Source of the DNA: a bacterium
Lineage (GTDB): Bacteria; Moduliflexota; Moduliflexia; Moduliflexales; JAUQPW01
Direction of reading: 5' to 3'
Assembly (NCBI GenBank): GCA_030550175.1
Contig: JAUQPW010000010.1
Span: 1-64,000 of the forward strand
DNA: 64,000 nt
Below the pieces are notes generated by a model. The model did no database searches. It was given only the letters and a program-made list of their open reading frames with translations, and was not told where the DNA came from. The position numbers were made by a program, and so were the translations under genes. Below, piece after piece: positions 46,963 through 55,255 of this stretch (position 1 is its first letter; each line of letters begins with the position of its first letter).

Positions 46963-47243
46963 AAACCCTCCTTTTTAAGCATGGAAGCTTTTTCCCTTCG
47001 AGCTTTTGATATTTCTTCTCAACTTTTTTACTTCCCTTCACCTCATGAATGGAATCTTCCCTTTTTACCATTTTTATGTTTTGACCTGACTGTAGGAGCA
47101 ACAATGTGTAATTACCCGGTTGAAGAAGATTCTAAAGAATCACTCCCACCCTCTCAGGTAACGTTTTAACAGGGAATGGGTATAAAGCATTGGATTTTTA
47201 ACAGATGCCTTATTTATCGGTGCTTACAGAATTTTTTATGGGA
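46963..47243. other. Gene-free stretch between the Cys-rich and third Met-rich genes
   Basis: No gene with support. It holds the leader of the Cys-rich gene and the downstream end of the third Met-rich gene. Confidence 0.4.
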
Positions 47244-47735
47244 TTAGGGTTGCTTCATATCGGACATTCTCTTCTGCATCTCCAACATGCGCTCCATCAT
47301 CCGCTTCATCATCGCCCCACCCCCCATCATTTCAGACATTTGTCGCATCATTTGGGCTATCTCATTGAGATCCTCGGACATTTGCTTAGCCATGTCCGGG
47401 GTTATGTTTCCTTGGGCCAGGTTTTTGGAAATCTGTTCCAGTACAGAAGACATATTACCCATCAGAGTTCCCATATCTCTTATCATACCGGGTCCCATCA
47501 TACCTCCTCCCATCATACCAGGTCCCATCATCATACCAGGCCCCATCATACCAGGTCCCATCGGGCTTCCGGGTTGTCCCGAAGGTTGAGGAGGTTGAGG
47601 AAGCTGAGGTTGCTGAGGACTTTGGGAAGGTTGCGGACGAAGTTGTTCCGGTTCCTGGGGTTGCTGGGCCGGGATAGCCCCGTCAAGAATTACTATCAAT
47701 GCCACAGCTAAACTAAGAATTAAAAACTGTTTCAT
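47244..47735 (-). CDS. Met-rich exported protein 3
   Basis: A 163-residue paralogue of the 24488 protein: signal peptide (cleavage near AIPAQQ), a Pro/Gln linker (EQLRPQPSQSPQQPQ), Met-Gly-Pro repeats (GPGMMGPGMMMGPGMMGGG) and a helical Met-rich end (NITPDMAKQMSEDL, MMKRMMERMLEMQKRM). It probably binds Cu(I)/Ag(I) in the periplasm. Ribosome site AAGGAGG upstream. Confidence 0.82.
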   Translation of the reverse strand: MKQFLILSLAVALIVILDGAIPAQQPQEPEQLRPQPSQSPQQPQLPQPPQPSGQPGSPMGPGMMGPGMMMGPGMMGGGMMGPGMIRDMGTLMGNMSSVLEQISKNLAQGNITPDMAKQMSEDLNEIAQMMRQMSEMMGGGAMMKRMMERMLEMQKRMSDMKQP

Positions 47736-47871
47736 AGATATCCTCCTTTTTCTGATTGAAGTTATTCCTTCACGAACTGACTCTACAGGATAGATTCAGA
47801 TTTTATTTTTAAAACTGCAAACCTTTTTCCATTTATTACTATTACCGGGTCAGGAGATTTTTACAAAAAAA

Positions 47872-47899
47872 AGGCCTACAGGTATTTACCTGTAGGCCT
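47872..47899 (-). terminator. Rho-independent terminator of the Hsp20 gene
   Basis: AGGCCTACAGGTA and TACCTGTAGGCCT form a 12-13-bp perfect stem. On the minus strand it is followed by a run of eight T. It stands 37 bp after the Hsp20 stop. Confidence 0.85.
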
Positions 47900-47936
47900 C
47901 ACGGGGTGATACCGGAGGGAAGAGAAACCCTCTGGA

Positions 47937-48428
47937 TTAGGCAGCTTTTAATTCTTTTATCTGGGTAGGTTCGGTCTGGATCTCGATTTTCTTCCGGCCT
48001 ATGAAATTCTTAGTCGGGAGTGAGATCTCCAGCAATCCATCCTTATAAGTGGCATGGATCTGATCCACATCCACTTCCACAGGCAGCATTACGGTCCGCT
48101 CAAAGCTTCCATAGGGGATCTCGCAGAAGTAGTAATCCTCCGGTTCGATCCCTTCAGCCGCCTTCCGCTCGCCCTTGATGACTAAGGTATTACCATGGAT
48201 GGAGATGTTGACGTCTTTCGGATCAACGCCAGGAACTATAGCCCTCACAATCAGGTTATTATCCTTTACATACCCTTCCAGAGCAGGCTGCCAAGTTCCA
48301 CTACCTAGCATCGCCCTGGACATGAACCCACTCCCTTCCATTCGGCCGAAGAACTGGTCGAATAAACGATCCAGATCGCTATGAAGAGAAGCGAGCTCTT
48401 TCCAAGGATTCCATCGTGTGAGTACCAT
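47937..48428 (-). CDS. Hsp20/alpha-crystallin small heat-shock protein
   Basis: A 163-residue small heat-shock protein with the alpha-crystallin domain (LIVRAIVPGVDPKDVNISIH, ERTVMLPVEVD, DGLLEISLP) and an N-terminal WNPWKELASLHSDLDRLFDQ. It holds unfolded proteins. A ribosome site (GGGAGGTGA) precedes the ATG. A 12-bp inverted repeat in its leader is listed separately. Confidence 0.95.
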   Translation of the reverse strand: MVLTRWNPWKELASLHSDLDRLFDQFFGRMEGSGFMSRAMLGSGTWQPALEGYVKDNNLIVRAIVPGVDPKDVNISIHGNTLVIKGERKAAEGIEPEDYYFCEIPYGSFERTVMLPVEVDVDQIHATYKDGLLEISLPTKNFIGRKKIEIQTEPTQIKELKAA

Positions 48429-48475
48429 AGTTCGTCACCTCCCTGCTAACCCTTAGTCAGATTTTGGAAAGAAGC

Positions 48476-48547
48476 TCCAGAACTTCCCTAAGAGATTGGG
48501 TTAACCCCTTATCAGGTTTCTCCTCCCTCCGAGGAGGAAGTTCTGGA
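48476..48547 (-). promoter_or_regulatory. Structured leader of the Hsp20 gene
   Basis: TCCAGAACTTCC (48476-48487) matches GGAAGTTCTGGA (48536-48547) exactly in reverse complement, 12 bp. The spacer holds a further small hairpin (CTCCTC, GGAGGGAG). It lies 48-120 bases upstream of the start. It might be a thermosensor, an operator or a transcription-level hairpin. Confidence 0.4.
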
Positions 48548-48756
48548 AACTTCTTTCTGAGTTTTCAACCTTTTCATTTATCAATTTAAATATAACTCCT
48601 TATTTTTTCAACTCTTATAAATTTTAAAGGCAAAGAATAAACGAAGAAAGAATCCCAATGTTATCAATTATTTTTATCTTTTGTGTTTTTTTTGCAAAAT
48701 TTTTGATTTTTCTTTTTTTTAAAATCTTCAAAAGACCCTGTAGATCAAGATTTTGA

Positions 48757-49587
48757 TCACTTCTTTTTCTCCTTTTCCTGGTAGGGAATGGGAATATACT
48801 GTACAGAAGGTCGTCTTTGGGCCGGCTGAGGATAAAGGCTCATCAGCAGATAGATTTCTTCAGGTAAGTCTCTTTTTACCGGTAGTCCCAACTCTTGTGC
48901 TTCTTCACAACTGATGGGATAGTCATGGGTCCATCGCCCTTCTGTCAGAAGAATGGCCAGGTCTTCGGCTTTCTTTTCCTCCATCTGATTACTCACCAGG
49001 ATTTCTTTAACAGTACGCCGTACCTGTCTCATGGCCTTTTTAGCAACGTCCGCCAGAATAAGGGTTTTATCTTCCAATTCAGGGATGGGTTTTTGTTCTA
49101 TCACCGCCAAAAGAGAGGCGGCGGGATATTCTCCCAGTTGAGGATCTAGAGGTCCCAGTACCGCGTTTTCATCCATCAGAATTTCATCGGCTGCCAGGGC
49201 TATGAGGGTTCCGCCAGACATGGCATAATGGGGAACCATCACCGTAACTTTTCCTTTATGTCTACAGAGGGCATGGGCAATCTGTTCAGAAGCCAGAACC
49301 AGTCCTCCCGGGGTATGGAGAATCAGATCGATGGGCATATGATCCGGGGTGAGTCGAATGGCACGCAGTACATCTTCAGAGTCATTAATATCGATATAAC
49401 GTATGACAGGAAATCCCAGCAGGCTCATAGTTTCCTGTCGATGAATCAGGGTAATGACCCTGGAACCCCGTTTTTTCTCCAACTTTTGGAGAATTCTCAC
49501 CCGATTTGCTTCTAAGATCTTCTGCTGAAGCCAGGGAGTTATCATAGAGCTTATAAAGAAAATCCAAAATAAATCAAGAATTCCCAT
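48757..49587 (-). CDS. ClpP-like membrane serine protease (SDH_sah family)
   Basis: A 276-residue protein with an N-terminal membrane segment and a ClpP/crotonase-like fold of the serine dehydrogenase proteinase family (LHTPGGLVLASEQIA, HYAMSGGTLIALAADEI). The Ser in AMSGG is the likely nucleophile. A close rhomboid gene on the same strand suggests a membrane-protein quality-control pair. Substrates unknown. Confidence 0.9.
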   Translation of the reverse strand: MGILDLFWIFFISSMITPWLQQKILEANRVRILQKLEKKRGSRVITLIHRQETMSLLGFPVIRYIDINDSEDVLRAIRLTPDHMPIDLILHTPGGLVLASEQIAHALCRHKGKVTVMVPHYAMSGGTLIALAADEILMDENAVLGPLDPQLGEYPAASLLAVIEQKPIPELEDKTLILADVAKKAMRQVRRTVKEILVSNQMEEKKAEDLAILLTEGRWTHDYPISCEEAQELGLPVKRDLPEEIYLLMSLYPQPAQRRPSVQYIPIPYQEKEKKK

Positions 49588-49615
49588 AACTCAACTCCTT
49601 TCTAAAATCCCTGGG

Positions 49616-50326
49616 TTACCAGGAAGGCCAGGCCTCATCTTCATAATATCTGGGAACTCGTCGCCTTTTAAAAAAGTGAACCAGAAGAAATCCGGCTAAG
49701 AAGCCTCCAATATGGGCCCACCAGGCAACTCCCCCGGTAGCCTGGCTGACAAAAGTAATGGCAATGGTTCCATTCAAGAACTGCATAAGAAACCACAAGA
49801 CTAAAAATGCAACGGCCGGAACTTCTACTAAAGTTAAAAAGAAGAAAACGGGAACCAGGGTAATCACGGTAGAATGTGGGAAAAGGGCTAAGTAAGCTCC
49901 TAAAATACCCGCAATGGCTCCACTCGCTCCAATCATGGGTACTGTAGAAAGAGGATGGGTAAGATATTGGGCATATCCGGCAATAAATCCACAGAGCAAA
50001 TAAAAAATCAAATATCGAAAATGGCCCAGGCGATCTTCCACATTATCTCCAAAGACCCAAAGATACCACATATTGCCGATAAAGTGAATCCAGCCTCCAT
50101 GGAGAAACATAGACGTCAAAAAGGGTAAATACCGAAACATCGGATCCACATCCCATTTTGCCGACAGTGTAAACTTAGCTGGTACCAACCCGTAATGTAA
50201 TACCAAGGCGTCCACTTCCCTTCCTAAGGAGAGTTGATAAAAAAAGACGAGGGTATTAATCGAGATGAGGATAATATTCACAAAAGGATATTCTCGAGAT
50301 TTTATCGTATCACGAATCGGTATCAC
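49616..50326 (-). CDS. Rhomboid-family intramembrane serine protease
   Basis: A 236-residue protein with six or so membrane segments. The catalytic Ser is in MIGASGAIAGILG and the His in WWAHIGGFLAGF; HGGWIHFIGNMWYLWVFGDN is the conserved L1/TM2 signature. It cleaves membrane proteins within the bilayer. It is 28 bp upstream of the ClpP-like gene, in one transcript. Confidence 0.94.
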   Translation of the reverse strand: MIPIRDTIKSREYPFVNIILISINTLVFFYQLSLGREVDALVLHYGLVPAKFTLSAKWDVDPMFRYLPFLTSMFLHGGWIHFIGNMWYLWVFGDNVEDRLGHFRYLIFYLLCGFIAGYAQYLTHPLSTVPMIGASGAIAGILGAYLALFPHSTVITLVPVFFFLTLVEVPAVAFLVLWFLMQFLNGTIAITFVSQATGGVAWWAHIGGFLAGFLLVHFFKRRRVPRYYEDEAWPSW

Positions 50327-50580
50327 GCTAAATTCCCCCTAGCTAATATTGAATACTCATCGCTGAAACCCATCCCAAGACTTTGATGAAATGTCTAAAA
50401 GGAAGGTCCTATTGTTTGGGTTATTGTTTTTATAAAATAGCATAAGTTTTTAAAGATTTACAAGTTAAGAAGTTGAAAACCGATATAACCTGAAAAACTT
50501 TTAAAAATAAAAATTCACGAAAATTGATCGGAATGAAAGTAATTTTAAAAAATTATAGATTATTCATGGAGGTGATCTAA

Positions 50581-50880
50581 ATGATAAAGGCCGTCCATCA
50601 GCTCGATAATTTGGAAAAGAAAATTATTTTACTTCTTTATGAAAATCCCTCAGGACTTACAACCAGTCAACTCCAAACCCTTACAGGATGTACCCGGCAG
50701 TACCTCTACGATTTATGCTATTCGGTCTTTTATAATGATCGAATTGAAGGAATTCCACAATACTTTAAAGCCTTCCATGTAACCGAAGATAAAGGCAATT
50801 TTAGAGAGTGGAGATATACGTTAACAGAAGCCGGAAAAATCCTGGCCGAAGCCCTGGGAAACAAAACTGGAAAACCTTGA
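50581..50880 (+). CDS. Small winged-helix DNA-binding protein
   Basis: A 99-residue protein with a helix-turn-helix-like part (LTTSQLQTLTGCTRQYLYDL) and a wing with FREWRYTLTEAGKILAEAL, typical of small winged-helix regulators. The ribosome site GGAGGTGAT is near perfect. It faces away from the rhomboid gene and might regulate it; this is inference. Confidence 0.8.
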   Translation: MIKAVHQLDNLEKKIILLLYENPSGLTTSQLQTLTGCTRQYLYDLCYSVFYNDRIEGIPQYFKAFHVTEDKGNFREWRYTLTEAGKILAEALGNKTGKP

Positions 50881-51067
50881 AAGATCACCTACATCTTCCT
50901 TACGGGCTTACGATGATTAAATCCACAGGTTGAAACCTTTTTATTTTCCCTTCCTCCCTGTAAAAGGAAGGTTTAAAGCAGGATATGGCTAAGTCAGGTC
51001 ATCGGTTCATATCCCTAAGCCCCTTAGAAGGATAGAAATCAATTCTAAAAGCCTTCTTGGTAAGTTC

Positions 51068-51574
51068 TCACTGAGGAGGTTTTTGAGGAGTTTCTTCTTT
51101 GGGTGGCTGAGGTCTACCTTGCCTTGATTTGATAGCTTCTGTAATAATAGGCGTCAGTGATTTGATAATTTCCCCGATCATGCTTGTTTTGGCTTCCATA
51201 ACCTCGACTTTATTTTCTGTAATAATCAACAGAGATTGTGGGCTAAGCCAACCACCCCCACCTCCATTGAGCATGGCTCCTTCCGCTTCCATTTTAGGAC
51301 AACCCATACAGGAACCAAAACCAAAACCAAATGCCAGGCTAACCACAGGAACGATGGTTCTATTTTTGATCTCTATGGGTTGTCCTAAGGCTGCATTGGC
51401 CGATAGAACTTTTTGAATTTGATCTGACAAAGCACCTATAGTTCCTGCCGGAACTGTTTGGGGAGGGGGAGCCGGTTTCGTTTCCTCGGCCATTATCTCA
51501 GAGGGGGAAATCACCCCTTGAAGTCCTAAAAGAATTAGACTCAGAGTAGAGAGGATCTTGAGAGAGTGTAACAT
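51068..51574 (-). CDS. Exported GerW/YtfJ-like protein
   Basis: A 168-residue protein with a Sec signal peptide and a GerW-like domain (NAALGQPIEIKNRTIVPVVS, Gly-rich GGGGGWLSP). GerW/YtfJ was described as a spore protein of Bacillus; here it has a signal peptide and a CMGC inserted in the Gly-rich part. No sporulation gene is nearby. The next gene upstream is a longer relative. Confidence 0.82.
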   Translation of the reverse strand: MLHSLKILSTLSLILLGLQGVISPSEIMAEETKPAPPPQTVPAGTIGALSDQIQKVLSANAALGQPIEIKNRTIVPVVSLAFGFGFGSCMGCPKMEAEGAMLNGGGGGWLSPQSLLIITENKVEVMEAKTSMIGEIIKSLTPIITEAIKSRQGRPQPPKEETPQKPPQ

Positions 51575-51615
51575 AGTTCTTTAATCTTTCCAGGATTTGA
51601 GCAGGGGTTGGGGGA

Positions 51616-52644
51616 TTAAAGTCTTCCTCTAACTCCTTGCTCTCCCGTACGATTCCTCAACATGGTTAAAAGTAGTGCGCCAAATCCTAAAATACTTAGC
51701 AACATCCAGAGTATCCATCCTACAAATGGAAGTAAACGGAGGACACCCAGGAGAACAGCCCCAACAAGTGCCGCCATTGGAGAAGACAAAGGTTGATCCC
51801 TTAGGGAAAGGGCTATTCTTTGCCCGGTAAGGAGAGCTATACTTGCCAGACCCAGCCAGAGGGCGCCGATCGTCAAAAGACTGATTACCACCATCAGAGG
51901 AACTCCTATGAGAGAAAGGGCAAGTAGGAGAAGGGTTAAAAGGGTTAGTAAAAGACTAAGTAATCCCCATAACCCTGCCTGTAAAGGGGTTTCGGACAGT
52001 CTATATCCGATCCGATTCAGGAAGCCAGAAAAAAAAGCTCCCGCCAGAATGACACTCCCCAACCAACTGATTAAAAAAAGCAGTTGATATCCCAAAGGGA
52101 CTGGGAGGAACCCAAATCGAAACCTGCCGGGAAGGGTCCAAAAAAGCCGGGTCAGTAAAGTTTTCTGAGGAGAAGCAATCTCTTCGGGCACCGATGGAGA
52201 AGGTTGGATAGCATAATCTCTCATCTTCCAAATGGTAAAGAATAAAGAAGAGATCCCTTCCAGAAATTGAGTAAAAAGACCTTTTTGAATGGGTAGCCAT
52301 TCCACTCCCCGGGAGGAGAGAAGAATTACACCCACCGGGCTTATAACAGCCCCTCCCCCCCGGCTTATGCTCTCCCTCTGATCTCCCCTTTGTTCTCCGA
52401 TGCCAACCCCTATGAGGGCTACCGGAATAATTTTAATCCCCTGCACGTCCATAGGCTCCCCTAAAACCATACGGGTAGAATATCCGGTCTGTAAGGCCTC
52501 CAATATAGAAGTTAATGTTGCGGCTTGATCAACAGGAATGGCAGGAGATTGCAAGAGAGTCTTATTTTCCTCAGCAACCCCTTCCAGGGAAGCAACTAAA
52601 AGAAGATAACCCCCTAAGAAAATTCTCAGACCAAATGCCAGCAC
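51616..52644 (-). CDS. GerW-like domain fused to a membrane domain
   Basis: A 342-residue protein: signal segment, a GerW-like domain at about 40-130 (TRMVLGEPMDVQGIKIIPVA, RGGGAVISPVGVILLS) and four or five membrane segments (about 185-325). It sits 41 bp before the shorter GerW-like gene, so they are probably a pair. The membrane half resembles the polymer-forming-protein-associated transmembrane region of other bacteria, but I am not sure. Function unknown. Confidence 0.75.
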   Translation of the reverse strand: MLAFGLRIFLGGYLLLVASLEGVAEENKTLLQSPAIPVDQAATLTSILEALQTGYSTRMVLGEPMDVQGIKIIPVALIGVGIGEQRGDQRESISRGGGAVISPVGVILLSSRGVEWLPIQKGLFTQFLEGISSLFFTIWKMRDYAIQPSPSVPEEIASPQKTLLTRLFWTLPGRFRFGFLPVPLGYQLLFLISWLGSVILAGAFFSGFLNRIGYRLSETPLQAGLWGLLSLLLTLLTLLLLALSLIGVPLMVVISLLTIGALWLGLASIALLTGQRIALSLRDQPLSSPMAALVGAVLLGVLRLLPFVGWILWMLLSILGFGALLLTMLRNRTGEQGVRGRL

Positions 52645-52753
52645 TCTAGATGTGGGTATAAATCCCTTTGTCTGTACTATCCTACTCTGAATAGGTATTA
52701 AAAAGTTTGTTGTTGTTTGACTTTTATTTATTATATCCCCTTTTTTGGTGATA

Positions 52754-52847
52754 GACCATCAAAAATTTAATGGTGGTAAAAGTATCAATTTCAAACAAAA
52801 ATCTCCCTACGATTTTCGTTTGAAATTGATACTTTTACTTTATGGTC
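52754..52847. repeat. Isolated 28-bp-stem hairpin with outer inverted repeat
   Basis: GTAAAAGTATCAATTTCAAA (52776 on, arm to 52803) and its reverse complement (52811-52838) pair over 27 of 28 positions around TCCCTAC. GACCAT (52754-52759) and ATGGTC (52842-52847) form an outer inverted pair. It lies between a gene start and tRNA-Gly. Confidence 0.75.
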
Positions 52848-52928
52848 AAGTATAGGAATAGAGATAAAGGGAGAATTTGAAGGAGAGTAAGGGAATTAAG
52901 AAGGAAATAAAATAGAGAAAATTAAAAT

Positions 52929-53004
52929 TGGAGCGGGCAACGGGATTCGAACCCGCGACTCTGAGCTTGGGAAGCTCATACTCTACCAGCTGAGTTATGC
53001 CCGC
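52929..53004 (-). tRNA. tRNA-Gly(CCC)
   Basis: On the minus strand it begins GCGGGCATAACTCAGC, has the anticodon arm TGAGC, loop TTCCCAA, GCTCA (anticodon CCC), the T arm GCGGGTTCGAATCCCGT and ends TGCCCGC then TCCA, so CCA is encoded. The acceptor stem pairs over 7 bp. Confidence 0.95.
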
Positions 53005-53295
53005 TTTTATTTCAATATGATGTGATTACGTGGGAATGTCAAGACTTTTTTAAAGGGGTTCAGTGGGGTTTGGAGCAAAAAGATCTAAAAACAGGAGCGT
53101 ACCTTTGGGTCTTTGGACCAGGGTATATAAAATTTTTTCTTAAATCTTCTGATATCCCGGCATCTTCAAATTTCCATAACGAATAACCCTCCATGACAAA
53201 AAGACTATCCAGCCATACATTCCTAATTTCCATTGAGGATTTTTGAAATGATCTCTAAATAGTTACAAAAGATTTTGAGTAAGTGGAGAGTCGAA

Positions 53296-55158
53296 TCAGG
53301 ATTTGGGGGAGATTCCTTCCTTCAATAACTGGGCGAATGCCTCAGGAGGCAGAGGTTTGCTGAAGTAAAATCCCTGGACTTCATCGCACTGTTGAGAATA
53401 TAAAAACGGTAGTTGTTCTTCGGTTTCTACTCCTTCGGCGGTTACTTTCAATTTTAAGCTATGGGCCATCGCAATAATGGCTGTGGCAATAGCTACGTCA
53501 TCGGGATTAGTGGAGATATCCCGCACAAAAGACTGGTCAATCTTTAAGGTATCGATAGGAAACCGCCTCAGGTAATTGAGTGAAGAATATCCGGTTCCAA
53601 AATCATCTATGGAGAGATGAACTCCCATGTCCTTCAAAGCGCGCAAGGTTTTGATGGTTTCTTCTGCATTTTCCATGATGGTACCTTCGGTGAGTTCTAA
53701 ATCCAGATATTTAGGATCCAGTCCGGTTTCTTTAAGAGCCTGGGCGATGGTTTCCACCAGGTTTTTTTGTTTAAAATGGCGTGCTGAAAGATTTACCGAT
53801 ACCCGTAAGGGTGGAAAGCCGGCATCCTGCCAGGCTTTATTCTGGGCACAGGCGGCTCGCAGGACCTTTTCTCCGATGGGAATAATAAGTCCGGTTTCTT
53901 CCGCTAAGGGAATAAATCTTGCCGGAAGGATGATTCCTTGATCCGGGTGTTGCCAGCGCACCAGGGCCTCCATACCGACTATTTGTTTGGTCCTGAGGTT
54001 TACCTGGGGTTGGTAGTAAACCACTAGTTCATCCCGTTCGAGAGCCCGTCGCAGTCCATGTTCTAACAGAAGCCGATCCAAGGCCTTGGCATTCATGGTT
54101 GCCGTATGAAGCTGGTAAGTATCTCGACCCTGTTCCTTGGCACGATGTAGAGCAGTATTAGCACTTTTTAATAAAGTTTGGACATCTTCCCCATCATCGG
54201 GATAAAGGGCGACCCCCACACTGGCAGTGATATGAAGTTCATGACCTTCAAAATGAAAAGAGGGTTTGAGAGCTTCCAGGATTTTCTGAACAACTTTAGC
54301 AGCATCTTCCGGCCGGGTAATTCCGGTTATCAGCAACAGGAACTCATCTCCACCCAGGCGGGCCACGGTATCTCCTTCCCGCACACAATTTCTCAGTCGA
54401 AATGCAACACTTTGCAACAAATGGTCTCCATAGGTATGCCCCAACGAATCATTGATGACTCTAAACCGATCCAGGTTGAGAAGCAGGATAGCCAGTTTTT
54501 TCTGTTCACGATGGGCATGGGCCAATTCCATGGCAAGACGATCACTAAACAGAATACGATTGGGTAGATCCGTCAGAGCATCGTAATAAGCCATGTGAAG
54601 AATCGTTTCCTCAGGATGTTTACGCTCGGTAATATCTATAAAGGTATCCACCGCACCTTTTAAAACCCCGGTGTGGGGATCTAGAATGGGTTGGGAATTC
54701 ATTAAGATCCAGCGAGGTTTCCCGGTTGATCCGGGCTTCTCTGGGGAGACGGAACCTTCTCTCCCGGCAGGAAAAATACCGACCACTACATTGGAAACGG
54801 ATTTTCCGGTACGAAGGGTTAATATACCGGGACACGTTTCAAAAAGGAAAGGAGAACCGTTTTCATAAATAGCAAGCCACGCAGGATCTATGGGCACTCG
54901 CCCTCGAATCTGATCCAGGGTTAATCCCATGAGCTTACAAGCAGCTTCGTTTGCATACACAACCTTCCCCCTTGCATTTCGTACAATAATACCGCTGGCA
55001 ATAGCCTGGTAAATACTCTTAAATTGTTCCATGTTCTTCCTTAATAGGTGCTGAACCAGTCCGGCCCTGGTTTTTACCTGTTCTAATTTGGGCAAATATT
55101 CTCGAAGTGCTTTTAATTCCTGGAGGAGTTGTTCCCTGGTTTTATCTTCGTCTTTCAT
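53296..55158 (-). CDS. PAS-GGDEF-EAL cyclic di-GMP enzyme
   Basis: A 620-residue protein: a short coiled coil, a PAS domain (about 45-180, IYQAIASGIIVRNARGKVVY), GGDEF (DALTDLPNR, ARLGGDEFLLLI) and EAL (GMEALVRWQHP, SIDDFGTGYSSL, AEGVETEEQ). Both active sites look intact, so it may make or degrade cyclic di-GMP. No membrane segment. The PAS domain may bind a small ligand. Confidence 0.95.
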   Translation of the reverse strand: MKDEDKTREQLLQELKALREYLPKLEQVKTRAGLVQHLLRKNMEQFKSIYQAIASGIIVRNARGKVVYANEAACKLMGLTLDQIRGRVPIDPAWLAIYENGSPFLFETCPGILTLRTGKSVSNVVVGIFPAGREGSVSPEKPGSTGKPRWILMNSQPILDPHTGVLKGAVDTFIDITERKHPEETILHMAYYDALTDLPNRILFSDRLAMELAHAHREQKKLAILLLNLDRFRVINDSLGHTYGDHLLQSVAFRLRNCVREGDTVARLGGDEFLLLITGITRPEDAAKVVQKILEALKPSFHFEGHELHITASVGVALYPDDGEDVQTLLKSANTALHRAKEQGRDTYQLHTATMNAKALDRLLLEHGLRRALERDELVVYYQPQVNLRTKQIVGMEALVRWQHPDQGIILPARFIPLAEETGLIIPIGEKVLRAACAQNKAWQDAGFPPLRVSVNLSARHFKQKNLVETIAQALKETGLDPKYLDLELTEGTIMENAEETIKTLRALKDMGVHLSIDDFGTGYSSLNYLRRFPIDTLKIDQSFVRDISTNPDDVAIATAIIAMAHSLKLKVTAEGVETEEQLPFLYSQQCDEVQGFYFSKPLPPEAFAQLLKEGISPKS

Positions 55159-55255
55159 AATCTCAAGCCATGGGAATGCGTGTCCTTGGATAACGGTTTA
55201 TCTACCTGTTAAGTCCAAAAGTCCTTTAATAATCCCCTTTCTCTATCCAGAATAT

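Noticed and set aside
46954..47169. Plus-strand frame of 71 codons
   Set aside because: No motif or ribosome site; runs back through the leader of the Cys-rich gene.
47205..47711. Long plus-strand frame rich in His, opposite the third Met-rich gene
   Set aside because: It is the antisense of ATG/CAT-rich repeats; the minus strand has the signal peptide, linker and ribosome site. The same holds at 14388-14615 and 24584-24868.
50955..50985. CCTTCC and GGAAGG arms resembling a copper operator
   Set aside because: Spacing between arms is too long and there is no matching -35/-10 arrangement.
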